Positions 1 through 12,940 of a stretch of DNA of 64,000 nucleotides are shown piece by piece. The stretch's first letter is position 1; each line of letters begins with the position of its first letter. The stretch spans positions 4,675,022 through 4,739,021 of the forward strand of contig NC_040018.1 in NCBI RefSeq assembly GCF_000972845.2, written 5' to 3'. A model generated the notes under the pieces. The model made no database searches and had not been told where the DNA came from. It saw only the letters and a program-made list of their open reading frames with translations. Origin of the DNA: Larimichthys crocea (lineage: Eukaryota; Chordata; Actinopteri; Sciaenidae). Both the position numbers and the translations under genes were made by a program.

Positions 1-369
1 AAAGTCTTGTGGGTGCCACTTCTATATACAAGCATATAGGATGTAGTTAGCCAACATGATCATGGCGACCATTGGATTGTGAGCTTAGTTTAAAATTTAA
101 ATTAAAAATTAAACAATCACTTCCAGATAAATCAATATTTCAATTCAGTTTTATTTATATATCACCAAATCATAACAAAGGTTATCTCATGACATGTTCA
201 TATAGAGCAAGTACAGACTGTGCTCTTTAGTATATTTACAGAGACCAAACATTTTCCACCATGAGCAAAAACTTGGCGACGGTGGCAAGGAAAAACTTCG
301 AGCAGAACCAAGCTCATTGGTGGATGGTGATCTGGTAGATAAGATAGATAAACAGATAGGTGGAGAGAG

Positions 370-395
370 ATGATGATGATGATGATGATGATGAT
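370..395 (+). repeat. (TGA)n trinucleotide microsatellite
   Basis: About eight and a half TGA units. The isoleucine run encoded on the minus strand here is an artefact. Confidence 0.95.
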
Positions 396-2841
396 AATAT
401 ATGTAGTGGATGTCAAGCTTGACCCACCACCATTTCAGTTGCAGCCATGATCCACCAGAAAAACTCTGGGGAAGAAGCTAAGTTAATAACACATATTGAT
501 GGGCCATGAGTGTGTGCAGATGGAGAGCAAGAGAGGAAAAGATGAGATCAGTGCATCATGCGAAGTCCAATAATGACAACAATCATCAGTTGCAGCCCTG
601 ACTTTGTCATATTTTTGGACCAGTCTCTGTCCTTTTGGCAAAATCTTCTATCTCTAATGCCAGTCGTTAGATAATAATGGTGTCAAACTTCAGAGGACAG
701 CGAGTTTAGTTTGGGTTTGGGGTAAACACCGGAAAACGAGTTTCTAAGCCTAACTTGCCTCATTGGTATTGATCAACGGGCCTATCCACCCTGGGCAGAT
801 ATATTAGGGACATTTTGTGCTATGAGGCAGTGAAACCTTGAAAAAGCTTGTTTGATATAAGCTGTGCCAGAAATCTGTCAATGTTGTTGCAATTCCTCGG
901 CCACTAAATGAGGTTGAATTGTCCAACCTTACATAATGTCCCTGTGGAAGTATTTCATCATGGCGGGGTTTGTTCAGAATTTGTCTTTATGATTACAACT
1001 GAATTTTCATTTCATCTTAAGTACCCTTCAAATCACATCTGGTTTTCTCTAATTATTTAATATAAACAGAGTAATAGAAGTGCTGATGTTGCCCGCTGCT
1101 GTCTCCAGACAACAGGCAAGGTGAAAAAGTGTATACAGGTTTCAGGTTCATGAGCGGGAATATGCTGATCTCTGAGAATTCAGTAAAATAACTGTGTGTA
1201 TATGAAAGAATACAAAACACCATCAAGGTCGAGTTCTTAACAGTGTGACACATCCTGTGTGATAATGTTTTTAACTATTTGTATATTAATGTTAATTACA
1301 CTTCTATTTTTTTTCCTTTCATAACTCATTTGAGGAGGATACTTTATTTTGTGACAGTGACCATTTGCATTAATTGAGGAAAGTGCTCATCATTGTTTCT
1401 TCACAATTTCTCAAGGCTTGAAAAATTGTCTTGTTCAAGGGTCTGCCTTGAAATGAGAGCTTACATTACCAAAACGTGGGTGGTGTAATTATAAAGCAAT
1501 TGGAATTAAGATGAGTTTTTACATTAGTTTTTTTTTGTTCTAGTTTTTTTGAAATCACAAAATGAATGTCTGCAATCTGTTCAGTCTTATCCACCTTCTC
1601 TTCTTTTGCCTTATACGTCATGATTAGATGAATTTATCTTTAAATCTCGTTTAAAGGTCAGATGTAAAAACAATAGTTGAGGTTAAAGCTTTGCAGCTAC
1701 AAAGAGGCATTTAGGGTCACTATTCATTTTTTACCCAAAGGTCCCAAAACAGCTCACCAGAAATGTGCAACAGGGGCCCCTGGGCTGATCACAGAGGCTC
1801 TGAGGTGGCTCAGGTGGCCCTCTGGTGTGACATTTAGGCAGTGTCTCATTAGGGCACAAACACACAGCTTGTCTTATGCAAAACCCCCACCGATCCATAC
1901 TCTTCATTATAGATGAACAAGATGAACAACAATCTTGATGCCGATCCCTTACAGTAAATTGTTTTTTAAGATTTGCTACAAAAATCATGCTAAGCATGAC
2001 ATTTTACACTTGAAAAATCAATTCAGCGGTTCTCTGTGTTGGGCAAACTCATTTTCTTAATGACCTAAAACCGAGTTTTGTATTTCTGTACTGCATTTTT
2101 ACGAGAGTCATTGATAATCAGGACTTTGGGTTCTTCATGAAGCTCTGAATTCCTTGTGGTATCTGGTTGTTGAGCAGCTTCTTCTTCATTTTGGGACCCT
2201 TTCCACTGTTCTGGTGTGCTTTTTCCATTTTTGAGGCTTAGTAGGCTGCAGAAACCCAGCCTTACTATTCCAATTTGACCTTTTGGCTCTATCATTGATG
2301 TAATTTTTTCTACCCTTTTTGAACTTGTTGCTTAACAGCCAGCATATACACCAATATGATACTAAAAAACCCTAAATATCAGCCAATATCTGGTTGAAGT
2401 TTTGGTCCATTTCTATTCTCCATTAGCCCTGGATTTCAAACCTCCCACCAGCATGGCATGCTGGCATGTCGCAGCAGGCGGTCTGCAATTTATACTTGCA
2501 TTCAAATTTAATTTTTCGCCCTGTATTTTTATGAGTTAAAACAAAATGATCACAAGGGAAGGATTGGATAAAAGTAAGCTGTGTAACCTATAACATTTGC
2601 AAAACATTAGCACAGCATCAACACAGTGTGCATGATTCATTGCTGCATTTTATCTTCTTTGGCTTGGAGAAAAATTTCACCATGGCATCGTAATATGGAA
2701 ATTCTGGCCACAGGAGGCCTAGTTATTGAACTCTTCATGCAGGCCCCCGCAAGAGCTCCCCATTCAGCCCGTTTCTGAGATCTGTTCAGTTCACGTAGAT
2801 TAATGAACATGGTAATTTTGAATTTTAAACTAAGTTCATAG

Positions 2842-2867
2842 CCCCCCCCCCCCCCCCCAAAAAAAAA
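2842..2867 (+). repeat. C17 homopolymer followed by A9
   Basis: Seventeen consecutive C residues abut nine A residues. Assembly length here may be unreliable. Confidence 0.95.
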
Positions 2868-3434
2868 TTAACTTACTCCTTTTTCAATTTTTTTTAGGTG
2901 ATGCCATGGTAACAACTAGACAACAACTCAGAGATTGACTCATGTTTCAGAACATCACCGCACAGTTGCAACCATGAACGCACCATCTTCTGAAAGAACT
3001 ATTATTGTATTATTATAGGGCAAACACTGATACTCATTCACAGCAAGACAAACTCAATCTACTGTAAGATCCACACCAAAATGGAATTAATATGTTCACC
3101 AAACTGCATTTAAATCTGCAACTTTTTTTTGTGAGACAAGAACTTGAAACAGACTCACAAACTAAAAAAAACAAATGAGTCCAATTCATAATTTTGACAA
3201 AATTCTTTTTCTGTCACAGTGTGCCCCTTTTGCCTCTAGGACTAGTTTCTGATCTAATTCAATCATAAAATTACTCCTTTTTTAGATGAAATGACGAGGT
3301 AGGCATAGTTTGTTCTGTACACCAGAGTTTGCTCCTCAGCTGTAAGTGAAAATAAGTGACGAGATGAAGGTGGAAGCATTGAGGGCAGCAGCAGCTCCTG
3401 TTGACCAGAAAGATTGTTTGGATTGCAGGACACA

Positions 3435-3452
3435 GTGTGTGTGTGTGTGTGT
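3435..3452 (+). repeat. (TG)9 microsatellite
   Basis: A short uninterrupted run of GT units flanked by unique sequence. Confidence 0.9.
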
Positions 3453-4193
3453 CACTCATCCATGTTCATCCATCTGTAGATGCACAATTAATACTCAGCA
3501 CAAATGTGGCATGCATAAGTCTCACATTTTGTTTCAGAAGAAACAGCATGGTAATGTTTTGGGTTCTTTTTATGATGCTGGAGAAAACCTTGCCTCTAGT
3601 GGCAGCATGTTTTATTCTAAATTTTAATGTGGGATGAAGTGGATTCTGACCAGTTAAAGGTCACATATTAACATGCCGCTTAAAAGTGTCAAATCAGAAC
3701 AAAAAAAGAGGATCTTTAGCTTTGCAGTAAGTTGAACAATGATTGACCATGAAAATCTTTTTACCACATTCTCCTTGACATTAAAGGATTATGTTAAAAG
3801 GCGTTTTATACTTGGTCTGGGAGCGAGTGTAGAGAGCGGGAAACTGCTGATATTTGCAAAAACAGTAGATGGTAGTAGAGATGGATTGAAGTGACATACT
3901 TAAGTGGATATGTGACAAGATCAAATCCAGTCTGGTCAGCAAGTCAAGAGAAGGTTTGTCAAACTTTATTTTATATTTTTCAGGGTCAAGGCGAGGAGCT
4001 CTGCTTAAAATGTTGCAGTCATCTTCAAAAACATTTTTCCCCGCAGGAACGTCTTTTGTTGTCCTTTTTGAACAGTTTATACTTTAATTTTAAAATGTTT
4101 TTAAGCTTAAGCAGATTGAGAAAGTCAATCTACTGGGAATTTGTGAAAATGCATATAGATGACTGACTTGTAGCTGACTTTTATGTGTCACTG

Positions 4194-4880
4194 TTTACAT
4201 TGACATTTTGTCATTTAGCTGATGCTTTTATCCAAAGCGACATACAAAAAAGGGAAACAATCATGGCACAGTGCGACAATGTCATGTTAGTGCAGCAATA
4301 AGAAATACTCGCATTGAATCAAGTGACAGCTCTAAAAGGGGACAGATTTAGTAGTCCAGTTGTTGGTAGTGCTAGAAGATGAGGTACTCTCTGACGAGGT
4401 GGATCTTTTTGAAGGTAGAGAAGGACGCCTCTGATCTGGTAGGAACTGGTAGGACTTTCCACCAACGGGAACAACAGATGAGAAAGGTTTGGATTGCCTT
4501 GATTGTATTGGTGTCAAAAGCAGACTTCGTTCATTGGAGGAGGTAACATATGTCTGTATAAGGACATCCAAGTAGGTGGATGACTACGTTGTAGGCAAGC
4601 AGTGGGGTAACATGCTTTTGTGTTGGTTGAAGACCGCCGATCATCTGAAAGTGTTTTACTCTGTAGGCTGATCAGGAGGGCGTAATCTAGTTACGAGATG
4701 ATCACAGCCTGTATCAGGAGTTTGGTACTATGTTGAATCAGTTAAAGGCTGAATTTTCTTATGTTGTAAAGAGCGAAGAGGCCTAATCGGGAAACCAAGG
4801 CCATGGGATCAGAGGAGGTTAGTTGGTTATCGATCATAACTCCCAAGTTTCTCACTACCCTAGTAGGGGGAAGACAGTAA
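4194..4880 (+). repeat. Teleost interspersed repeat with GCTTTTATCCAAAGCGAC head
   Basis: The head tcatttagctgatgctttta tccaaagcgacatac is a motif seen in large numbers in fish genomes. The following 600 bp (for example cgatcataactcccaagttt at about 4829) also resembles the longer element that accompanies it. The minus-strand frame at 4332-4571 inside it has no recognisable protein. Boundaries are approximate. Confidence 0.5.
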
Positions 4881-6500
4881 AGGCAGTACATTTTTATGTA
4901 ATGTCTGTTGAAATGTACTGCAAAAATGTCTAAAACTTTATGTTCATACAGAAAATTATATTTTTTTCCAACTACATTCTCTGGGAAAATAGGTATTTGG
5001 TTCAGATGTTAGTGAGAAAATATCTCGTCGCAACAATCGTCTCATTTTGGAAAAAAGACCTCTGTTCTATCCATGGCCTGGTAATAATTTTGCCTAATTG
5101 GTTTTAGCTCTTGACAAATTTAATCAAGGAATTAACACATTTTAAACACCTGGGGTACAAGCATGTACAAGAAATGTGTTTTTGTAAATACTTTACTATG
5201 GCTGAAGTCTAATTAAGTGCCAAGTGTGTGGTGTTTGCCAAGTGGGAGCCCTGGCACTAATGAGTACTATACAATTATAAGAGAATATTAAAAGTCAAAG
5301 GCAATGCTAATCTGTGACTGACATCTAACCATTCGCCTTGTGCTTATGTGGTCCTCATTCTGGTACTCAGATTTAAAGCAACTACTTGAAAATTTTATCT
5401 GCACCGGCTTTTTGACCCAGGTTTGCTTCCCACACCGTTCAGAATTGATGGGAGCGTAAAGCAGCTCCTCCATCACAGCCCTCCACCTCATTAAAATCAT
5501 TTACTCTCTCATCGCATTAGCAAGCTTTAAGAGCTGTGGATAAAAGAGCAGATGAAGTGGGCAATCTCGACACACTTGTGCACGCTCTATAAAGATTTTG
5601 CAGTCGTTCATGTGTGTCTAAATTCAGTGTCGCAGAAGTTTAAAAAGAGGAGGCAGCTCCGGGCGGTGTAACTAGAGTCAGTGTTTAATTAGGTTTGTGT
5701 GCTTAAGTAGCGAGAGTCATTCTCCGTCATAATACAGCTGACCTTTGCAGTCTTGAATCTCTGCCACGCGCCTATTTCTCTGTTTGCAATTGCAAAAGAA
5801 ATGCTATTCCCTAACGCATAAAATACACAGGTGTGAAGAATTAAATCATACTAAAAGTACTCCTTGTTTTATCATTATACCGTTCACTCTACTCTGGGTA
5901 ACTATCAAAGGCACCATTGTTGGCATATGAAAAAGCTGGATGGTTATCAATGGCATTTAGAAGGCCTTGGCGTACCCGTGTTTTCATCTATAAGGGTTTC
6001 CTCTGTCCTTCATTTCGACGTGAGGCTGCCCAAACTGCACGACCAATCTCTGAAGAGGTGCGCTGATACTGTTCTGTACTGACAAGATAATTCCACTTAG
6101 AGAAACTTGAGACCGGATCGGATGACTGAAACACATGAGAAGTTACCGCGAAGCAGAATGTGGCAGATGTGATGCATTCTGTGCCAGACACAAACCAAAG
6201 AGCAGGTGTGAAAATTGCACAGACGGGAATTTCAAAAGGGAAGGAAGGTTGTGGTAAAATGTAAATTAACCTTCAATTTTACGGAAATCTCAATGGCACC
6301 AGACTGTAATGAGTAATGTAATGAGTGCGGCACATTAAATATCTACAGTCGAGAGAAACATAAAGTGGAAAATAGAAAACTTTTTTGCTTTAACTTGTTA
6401 CGAAGTGAATGTTGATTGCCCAGTGTAGTGCCTATAGAATAACCCCCATATCCCACTGAGGATGGGTCTGTGACGGTGTTTTGATCCATTCCCCATGTAG

Positions 6501-6932
6501 CTTCAAACCCCACGAGGAGCGTTTCAGCATTTTGCCCTCTAGATTTTGTTAACTTGCTCGAATCTGGTAATTTCCCGTTTCATGTGCTTCTACCATGAGT
6601 AAGTAGGCTACATATTTGCATTGTTTCCCTTTGGTCTGTTTTTCCAGAGTCTGCACAGGTTGTTTTATTTTGAAAATTGACTGGATTCTCTATAGCATTT
6701 CTATATCTGACTCCCAGCCAGCTCGATCCACTCTGTACTGCTTGATGCGTCTATTCACGGCATGGGTTAAAATAGAACACCCATGTATTCTCTGGAGCAG
6801 AGCGGAGAGTCATTTCTGGGACACTAATAAAACACACTGCAGCGCTTCTGGTGGAATCACAATCATTGTCTAGGATGGTCGTGATCAGCTCCGGTGGCCT
6901 TGTGCACCCGTGTCCAGTGGGATTGGGCTGTA
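6501..6932 (+). repeat. Internal repeat family 1, copy 1
   Basis: Found by comparison with 12564-12940. Shared landmarks in the same order are cttcaaaccccac-aggag, a ttaacttgc segment, ttccctttgg or ttcccttttggctg, ttattttgaaaat, acccatgtattctc or accatgtattctc, and tagctccggtggc or cagctccggtggc. No coding capacity. Probably a non-autonomous element; class unknown. Confidence 0.75.
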
Positions 6933-7154
6933 ATGATACCATCCATGTTTAGATTGGTTCCATATAATCCTCATCGTCACTATGCTGTCTACCACCAGGC
7001 AAGATTCGTTTGTACTGAGCAATAACCTTACTCAAACTATGCTATTACTATGCAATGATGTACCATGCACATCTTTGCAATTAAAATCCTGGTAGTTTCA
7101 ATGTACCTCTTTCCAAAGCAGTGTTGATCATTTGTTCACAGAGCTAGGTTTTGA

Positions 7155-7350
7155 TGGTGAATGGACTGTACTTATATAGCACCTTTCCAGTCTTCATTCA
7201 CACATTCATACACTGACTGGATGGGTTGCCATTCAAGGTGCTAACTGCTCATCATTTTGGGAGTTCATCCCGTTCACACACCGATGGCACAGCCTTCGGG
7301 AGCAATTTGAGGAGGATCGAACCACAGATCTTCTGATTAGTGGACGACGT
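7155..7350 (+). repeat. Common percomorph interspersed repeat
   Basis: It starts ggtgaatggactgtacttat, runs through cacattcatacactgactgg and cacaccgatggcacagcctt, and ends at gattagtggacgacg. I recognise this order of motifs from a very abundant repeat of percomorph fish genomes. The copy is diverged and slightly shortened. It supports the teleost assignment. Confidence 0.75.
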
Positions 7351-7829
7351 AACGCCATACTACTTGGAAACGTAAACAACTACAACATGATATTAGACAC
7401 CTGATCATTTCCTCACAGAATACTGACTTTCACTACAGGCCTCTTTCATTGAAGACATTTTGACAGTTGACAATGAATGATGGCTGAATTCCATTTAGCC
7501 TCTTTAGTTTCATGGCCTTATTGTGCATGCCGGCTCACTGTCATAGCTTACTGGGACACTTGAATAAAATTTAGACAACGTTACTGTTATTACTGACAGC
7601 TGTATGTTTCCCACTATGACAAGATGGTGACAAAATGTCTCCTGCGAATAACATTCCCCTCAGGGACTAAAGAAAGTTTTATTCAAGTGTTTACCCCCAA
7701 CTACTTTGTCACCTGCGGTGTAGAACCCAAAATACTTCAACACGCGGTTCTCGGATGCTTTTGTGTCGTGTTTGTCACTCTTATTTTTCACAAGCTGCTT
7801 GATCCAACTACTGATCACTGACGCTCTAG

Positions 7830-7870
7830 AGCAATAGTTCTCAACCTTTTAGAGTCTTGACCCCCCTCAG
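7830..7870 (+). repeat. hAT-like terminal sequence
   Basis: The stretch agcaatagttctcaaccttt followed by agagtcttgacccccc resembles the CAGTGGTTCTCAACCTTTTT...GACCCCC terminus of many vertebrate hAT elements. No matching right terminus was found, so the extent of the element is unknown; sequence to about 8160 may belong to it. Confidence 0.5.
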
Positions 7871-10800
7871 CTTAATCGGGTTGTCGTCCACGAGAAAGAG
7901 GATGGATGGAGTTGCAACTACGAAAACACTTGCTCCACTTGAGGTGGTGCAGTTGTCTTCCAAAGTGATGCCTTTTATACCCGTCAGAAGCAATCTTTGG
8001 CAGAGTATAGACAGCTGACCTGCAGCCAGTGACGTTTGTCAGTTCAACCGACTGAAAGTGACGGTCTGTGGTGGCTAAAAATGAGAATTTGCTCCCTGAA
8101 TGTTTTTTTTTCCACTCTGCTCTTTGCTAGTGAAAAAGAGAGAGAGGAGCGAAAACAGATTTGTTATGGTTTGAGCTTATAGCGAATTTTTCGCCAACCC
8201 AGGTGTCAGAACGGAGTCAATCACCGGCGCAACCAAACCATTTTTCACATCCTCACACTCTAATTTTCACTCAAATATGCAGCGTAATGCTCGACTGTGT
8301 AGAGCCCATCTTTCATTAAAGAGAGCAGTGCTACAACACTGGCAGGCTGAGGCGAACAAGGCCCAGCAGAGTCTAATAAAGAAAAGATCAGATTTTGCTT
8401 TATTTTCAACTGATATCGACCCATTAAAATAAATCAGACATCTCCAGCTTCAACGCATCACTCCTCAGATGCTTTGCTGTTATTATAGATTCAGCACAGC
8501 TCGCTAGTTTCATTATGGATAAGAACAACAATATCCTTTCTTACTGATATGGAAACAGGACAGCCTGACCTAGATGTCACTAGACGACAAAGCTGTACTA
8601 GAGTGCCTGCTGTGCTCTTTCTGTATATTTTAGGTTTGGACAGATCATTAGGGATTAAATATTTGTTTTAAAAAGTGATCCTGGATACATGTCATTTGTT
8701 CTCAGGTGTTTACTTTCTTTTTACTGTAAGCTTTATTTAGTCAGAAAGCAGTGCGCCGCATGTGTGAATGAACTTAATGCTGCCACTATGCAGGAGCACA
8801 CCTCCTGCTTTTCATACACATTTCTTATTGTGTGAAGAGAAGCACTCTGGATTTGTTGTTGGTTTGGAGGTCTCTTATGACCTGTCTCTCCACAATAGTA
8901 AAGCAAATTATTTGTATTAGCTTTACAATAGGCAGTGTTTTGAATTCATGCTGAACATAACCCATTTTCCCATTGGCTGGGTGCATTTGAAAACAGGTTT
9001 CTTGTGTAGCTCAGCAAGAAGTGAGTCTGAGTAATTAATTATCCTGGAAAAACACATAATTTTCACAAGCAGTGAATGGAAGGCAGTAAAACGAAGATGG
9101 CATATGAAAAAGAACACTTTCGCTTAGATCAAATCCCAAGCTTGTTTACTTCATAGCAAGCTCGAACATCTTTCCCCATTTGCTCCGGCCGCTGTCAGCT
9201 CTGAGGTTTAATGGCAGCATTTGCAAGATTTGGCGACAGGCCCTTTTGTTTCCTTTCTCAGCAAGACGTACACCCGACCTGGAGGAGGCTCTCAAACTTG
9301 CACCTGCCGCCTAACATTTTCCAGCATGGACACTCTTGGATCCAATGACCGCACCAAATGTCACACAAAGGGGATGCTGTGAGCACAAAGCTGATTAAAG
9401 CAGTTGGACACTTTCAAAACCCCCCAAAGAGGAGCCGCGGAAGTTCTTCACAAACAACTTTGGACTCCAAACATACGAGAGAGATGTCTCTTAAGTTGTG
9501 GATCAGGTTTTAAAATGATGGACGGCGACATAACATACTCTACATGCTGACGTAACATTGCAGGATTACACCTCTGTAGTGCAGCTGGAGACTGATGGAA
9601 GGTGGGGGAATGGCTGTGGCTTCAGTGCATTTTGGTTTTCATCTATTTACATACTTTCTCTACTCATATTTGACCGCTCAACTACTTTTTAATTCCTTGT
9701 TTATTCACCTGTGTTTATTGTGTGACTGCTGTATAATTCTGATTGATGTACTGTAAGAACTCCCCTTAGACCTCCAGTTGTTTCTGTTTCCTCCAGTTTT
9801 TCTTATTTTTCCTCCTCCTGCTAGACATGCATGCAGTGAAGTCAACACCATGAGCACAATATTTTTGTTTAGTTTCAAGAAAACGGTTTTAACTTATTGA
9901 GCCTTTTCCTGAGTTTGGTGCCTCACAGGGCTGATTTGCATCTATTTTGCACTGACTTTATCAGGTGTTATCAGGTGTTGTGCTGTTTTCTTTAGAAAAA
10001 TGTCAGTTAATTGTATCAATCACATTGAATTGTATTTAATGTAATTCAATTTAATAGTACTTTGTTCATCGTTACAAGCAATAACAGTGGTAAAGTTGAC
10101 CAAGTTAAATTTGTTGTTGTTGTTTGTAGTTGATTGACAGAAAATAATTTCAAATGGCTAAAAAATGGATGTGTATTGTTTCTAGCTTCTCAAAAACAGT
10201 AAGTTTCACAGGTACGATCGGGCCGATGTTAACATTTTCAAACCAGTTTGATATTAGGCCAAAGACTGGACTACTACTACCGACCGGTACTACAGAATCC
10301 TACCACAAGATGTCAAACTCGGCTGCTCCCATATAAGAGTGGCGTTGCAAGTTTACAGCGAGGCTTTACTGTAAATGTTTCACAACAAAAGCTTTAAGAA
10401 AGGAAGGGTTGATTTCTACTGAAACACTAGATGACTTTTAATTTGAAACATATACAGGAAGTTGTGAGTTTGTATCAACAGCGTATTGCAGTATCTGATA
10501 GGTAACATTAGCAGGACAAAAAGGAGAGCTTCAAAACGAGGCTTCATACTTCTGCAAAGTTGCTGACTAGATTAGCTGGTTACTTACCTCTAACATAGCA
10601 AAGTGATGTGACAAGCATGACAGGAAATGGAAAACGATGGGGTCATTGTTTATTGACTTTCCAACTGCTAACTCTGCACCACCGTATGCTCAGCTGTGAT
10701 GCTACATTGTGAACTCTACATGTGCTGCAGACACATCGGGGTGTATGGTAGCTGCTATGGCTGCTTCTGTCTTTTTAATTTGCCAGAATGGGACGTGATG

Positions 10801-11791
10801 ACAAATGGCGGTTCAGTTTGTTTGCACAAAATCAAACTGGTTTAAGCTTGTACACCAGACCAGACCAGCAAAACAGGAAACCAATCCAACACTACCCTTG
10901 TTTGTCTTACAGGACAAATCAAGACATTTGATGACTCAGTTTTGGGCTGTGACTGACATTTTCAAAATTTTTGTATCTCTGTAGACCAAATGAAAAAAAA
11001 AATCAATAATAGGCCCTGATGGACACATCATGACTGACTGCACATCCACAAGATATACATTAAGAGGCTTAAGAGATGTGGTGGTCAAGTAAGACTTTAA
11101 TAAACCATGAGAGGAATGAATTTTCTTGAATAATTTCCACAACTTGTGATTGTATGAAGACTTGCAATCATCCAGGTCACAGTAAAATAAGTGCTCAGCA
11201 AGAAGTTGGATTTGCAGTTTGTACAGCTAACAAAAAAAGGTCTCGTGTGACCCTACTCATTTGTATCAAATAATTATTTAACAAAGTCAACTTTTGATAT
11301 GATGTGAATAGTTTCCTTCTGGAAAAATACAGATTTTGTTCTGACCTCAGATGTCAGTGCCTCTCTCATAACCCTCTCTTGGTCGTGTTGGACGTGAAAT
11401 TAATATTCACAAGGCGTAAATCCTGATTGCTCTTTGCAACACGCAACCTTTTCATACTGTTGATCACAAACGTATTCACTCATTTCGTTCCCACAAAGAA
11501 CCATTTATTCTTCACACATTTACTGAAAATTACAGTTTATTGAAAGGACACAGAAAGGTCAGAGAACACAGATACATGTAGCTAGGAGTTACTACTCAGT
11601 GCATGGCACATTCTCAGGGAGACGACCCATTGTGAGTCTTTGGCTCTTTGCCTCTGGAGTGTTAAAGGCAGAAAGAGTGCTGAAATATTAAATGTTGAAC
11701 AGTTGGCCAGCCAACTTGAGCCTCTATATTTCAAAATGTGGAGGAGTAAAATAACCTTGCTACAATGAGTGACAAACAATATTCTAAGTTG

Positions 11792-11850
11792 GGTAGTAGT
11801 AGTAGTAATAGTAGTAGTAATAGTAGTAGTAGTAGTAGTAGTAGGAGTAT
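11792..11850 (+). repeat. (GTA)n trinucleotide microsatellite
   Basis: About nineteen GTA units with periodic AATA interruptions, followed by a T run. Valine-rich frames across it are artefacts. Confidence 0.93.
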
Positions 11851-12144
11851 TTTTTTATTTGTCAATTGATATATTTATCACAGGATACAGTGTCAGACCT
11901 CACCAGTGCAAAGGGATTTTTCTAGAAAGATCACACATTTATAAAGCAGTGTCCTCACTTAGAATAAAACTCAGATAAGTAAACAACAAATGAACAATCA
12001 TGAAACAAGTTACCAGTGCCATTGCTACCTTTTTAAAAAGAATTTCTAGAATGCATGCCATTTTACTATGGAGGATTTCAGATGACAGTTTGAAATTTGT
12101 TGACAATTCCAGTGTCTCAGCTTTTGCAAACAATGCTGATATGC

Positions 12145-12211
12145 GTATGTGTAGCTGTGTGTGTGTGTGTGCGCGCGTGTGCGTGTGTGTGTGTGTGTGT
12201 GGTGTGTGTGT
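12145..12211 (+). repeat. (TG)n microsatellite, interrupted
   Basis: TG repeats broken by a GCGCGC block and single GG interruptions. Open frames reading VCVCV on the plus strand here are artefacts. Confidence 0.95.
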
Positions 12212-12563
12212 AGGCGCACATATGTTTTTTGTGAGAGTGCGCAAGTGTGTGCTCTTAGAAAGATCCTTCAGGCAATGCAGGAGCTCTGCATTTTGGATGA
12301 TATGCCGTCCTCTCAGTTGTATTCGTGTGGCTTTGTCTTTTTGCTGCTGCCTCCCTCTGCCTCCACGCTGTCGACTGAGAGCTTTGTGTTGAATTTTCCA
12401 GTCTGCGCTTGGCTCCTTTGCTGTTGGGTTGAGAAGATAAAGACTGCTAATGAGTAAGACTGACACAAGAATATTCCACAGTAGACATGGTGGTGGTGGT
12501 CCTGTAATCTAAGAAAGAAATGCTTCCAAATATCTGTGGGATGCAAAAAGGAGGAGAAAACGA

Positions 12564-12940
12564 CTTCAAACCCCACCAGGAGTGTTCCAGAAGTGGAGCT
12601 TTTGCCCACCAGACTTTATTAACTTGCATAGGTTTGGTCATTTTCCCCTGTTTTATGTGTTACGAAATATGTAAAATATGCTACAAAGTTAATTTCCCTT
12701 TTGGCTGTTTTTATGGAAGTTTGCGCAGAGCGTCTTATTTTGAAAATCGTCCAGATTCTGTGTCTGGAGCTCGAGCTTCTCTGTGCAGACTGATCAAAAA
12801 TAGGACAACCATGTATTCTCAGTGCGGCCGAGCGGAGACCTGCCGGTGGGGTTTGAAACACTGACTAGAACGACCACGATTAGCTCCGGTGGCTGCCGCG
12901 GACACAGAACAGGTTGCATCTGTGCCCGGTGGAATTTTAG
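12564..12940 (+). repeat. Internal repeat family 1, copy 2
   Basis: Same orientation as the copy at 6501, about 6.06 kb away, with the same ordered landmarks and a shared end (gtgcccggtggaatt versus gtgtccagtgggatt). Both copies are substantially diverged, so the insertions are old. Confidence 0.75.

Noticed and set aside
1731..1997. Minus-strand 88-codon ORF with cysteines and prolines
   Set aside because: No signal, motif or splice context; composition reflects a local G/C-rich repeat-like patch.
2065..2245. Minus-strand open stretch of 60 codons after a TTTCTGCAG acceptor, considered as the terminal luzp2 exon
   Set aside because: The open frame needs one leftover base at the acceptor, which is incompatible with the phase 0 donor of exon F; the phase 0 frame stops after 19 codons. 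The peptide does not resemble the conserved LUZP2 end.
11939..12466. 175-codon minus-strand ORF
   Set aside because: Its length comes from crossing a TG/CA microsatellite (HTHTHT repeats), which lacks stops in several frames; no domain or splice logic.
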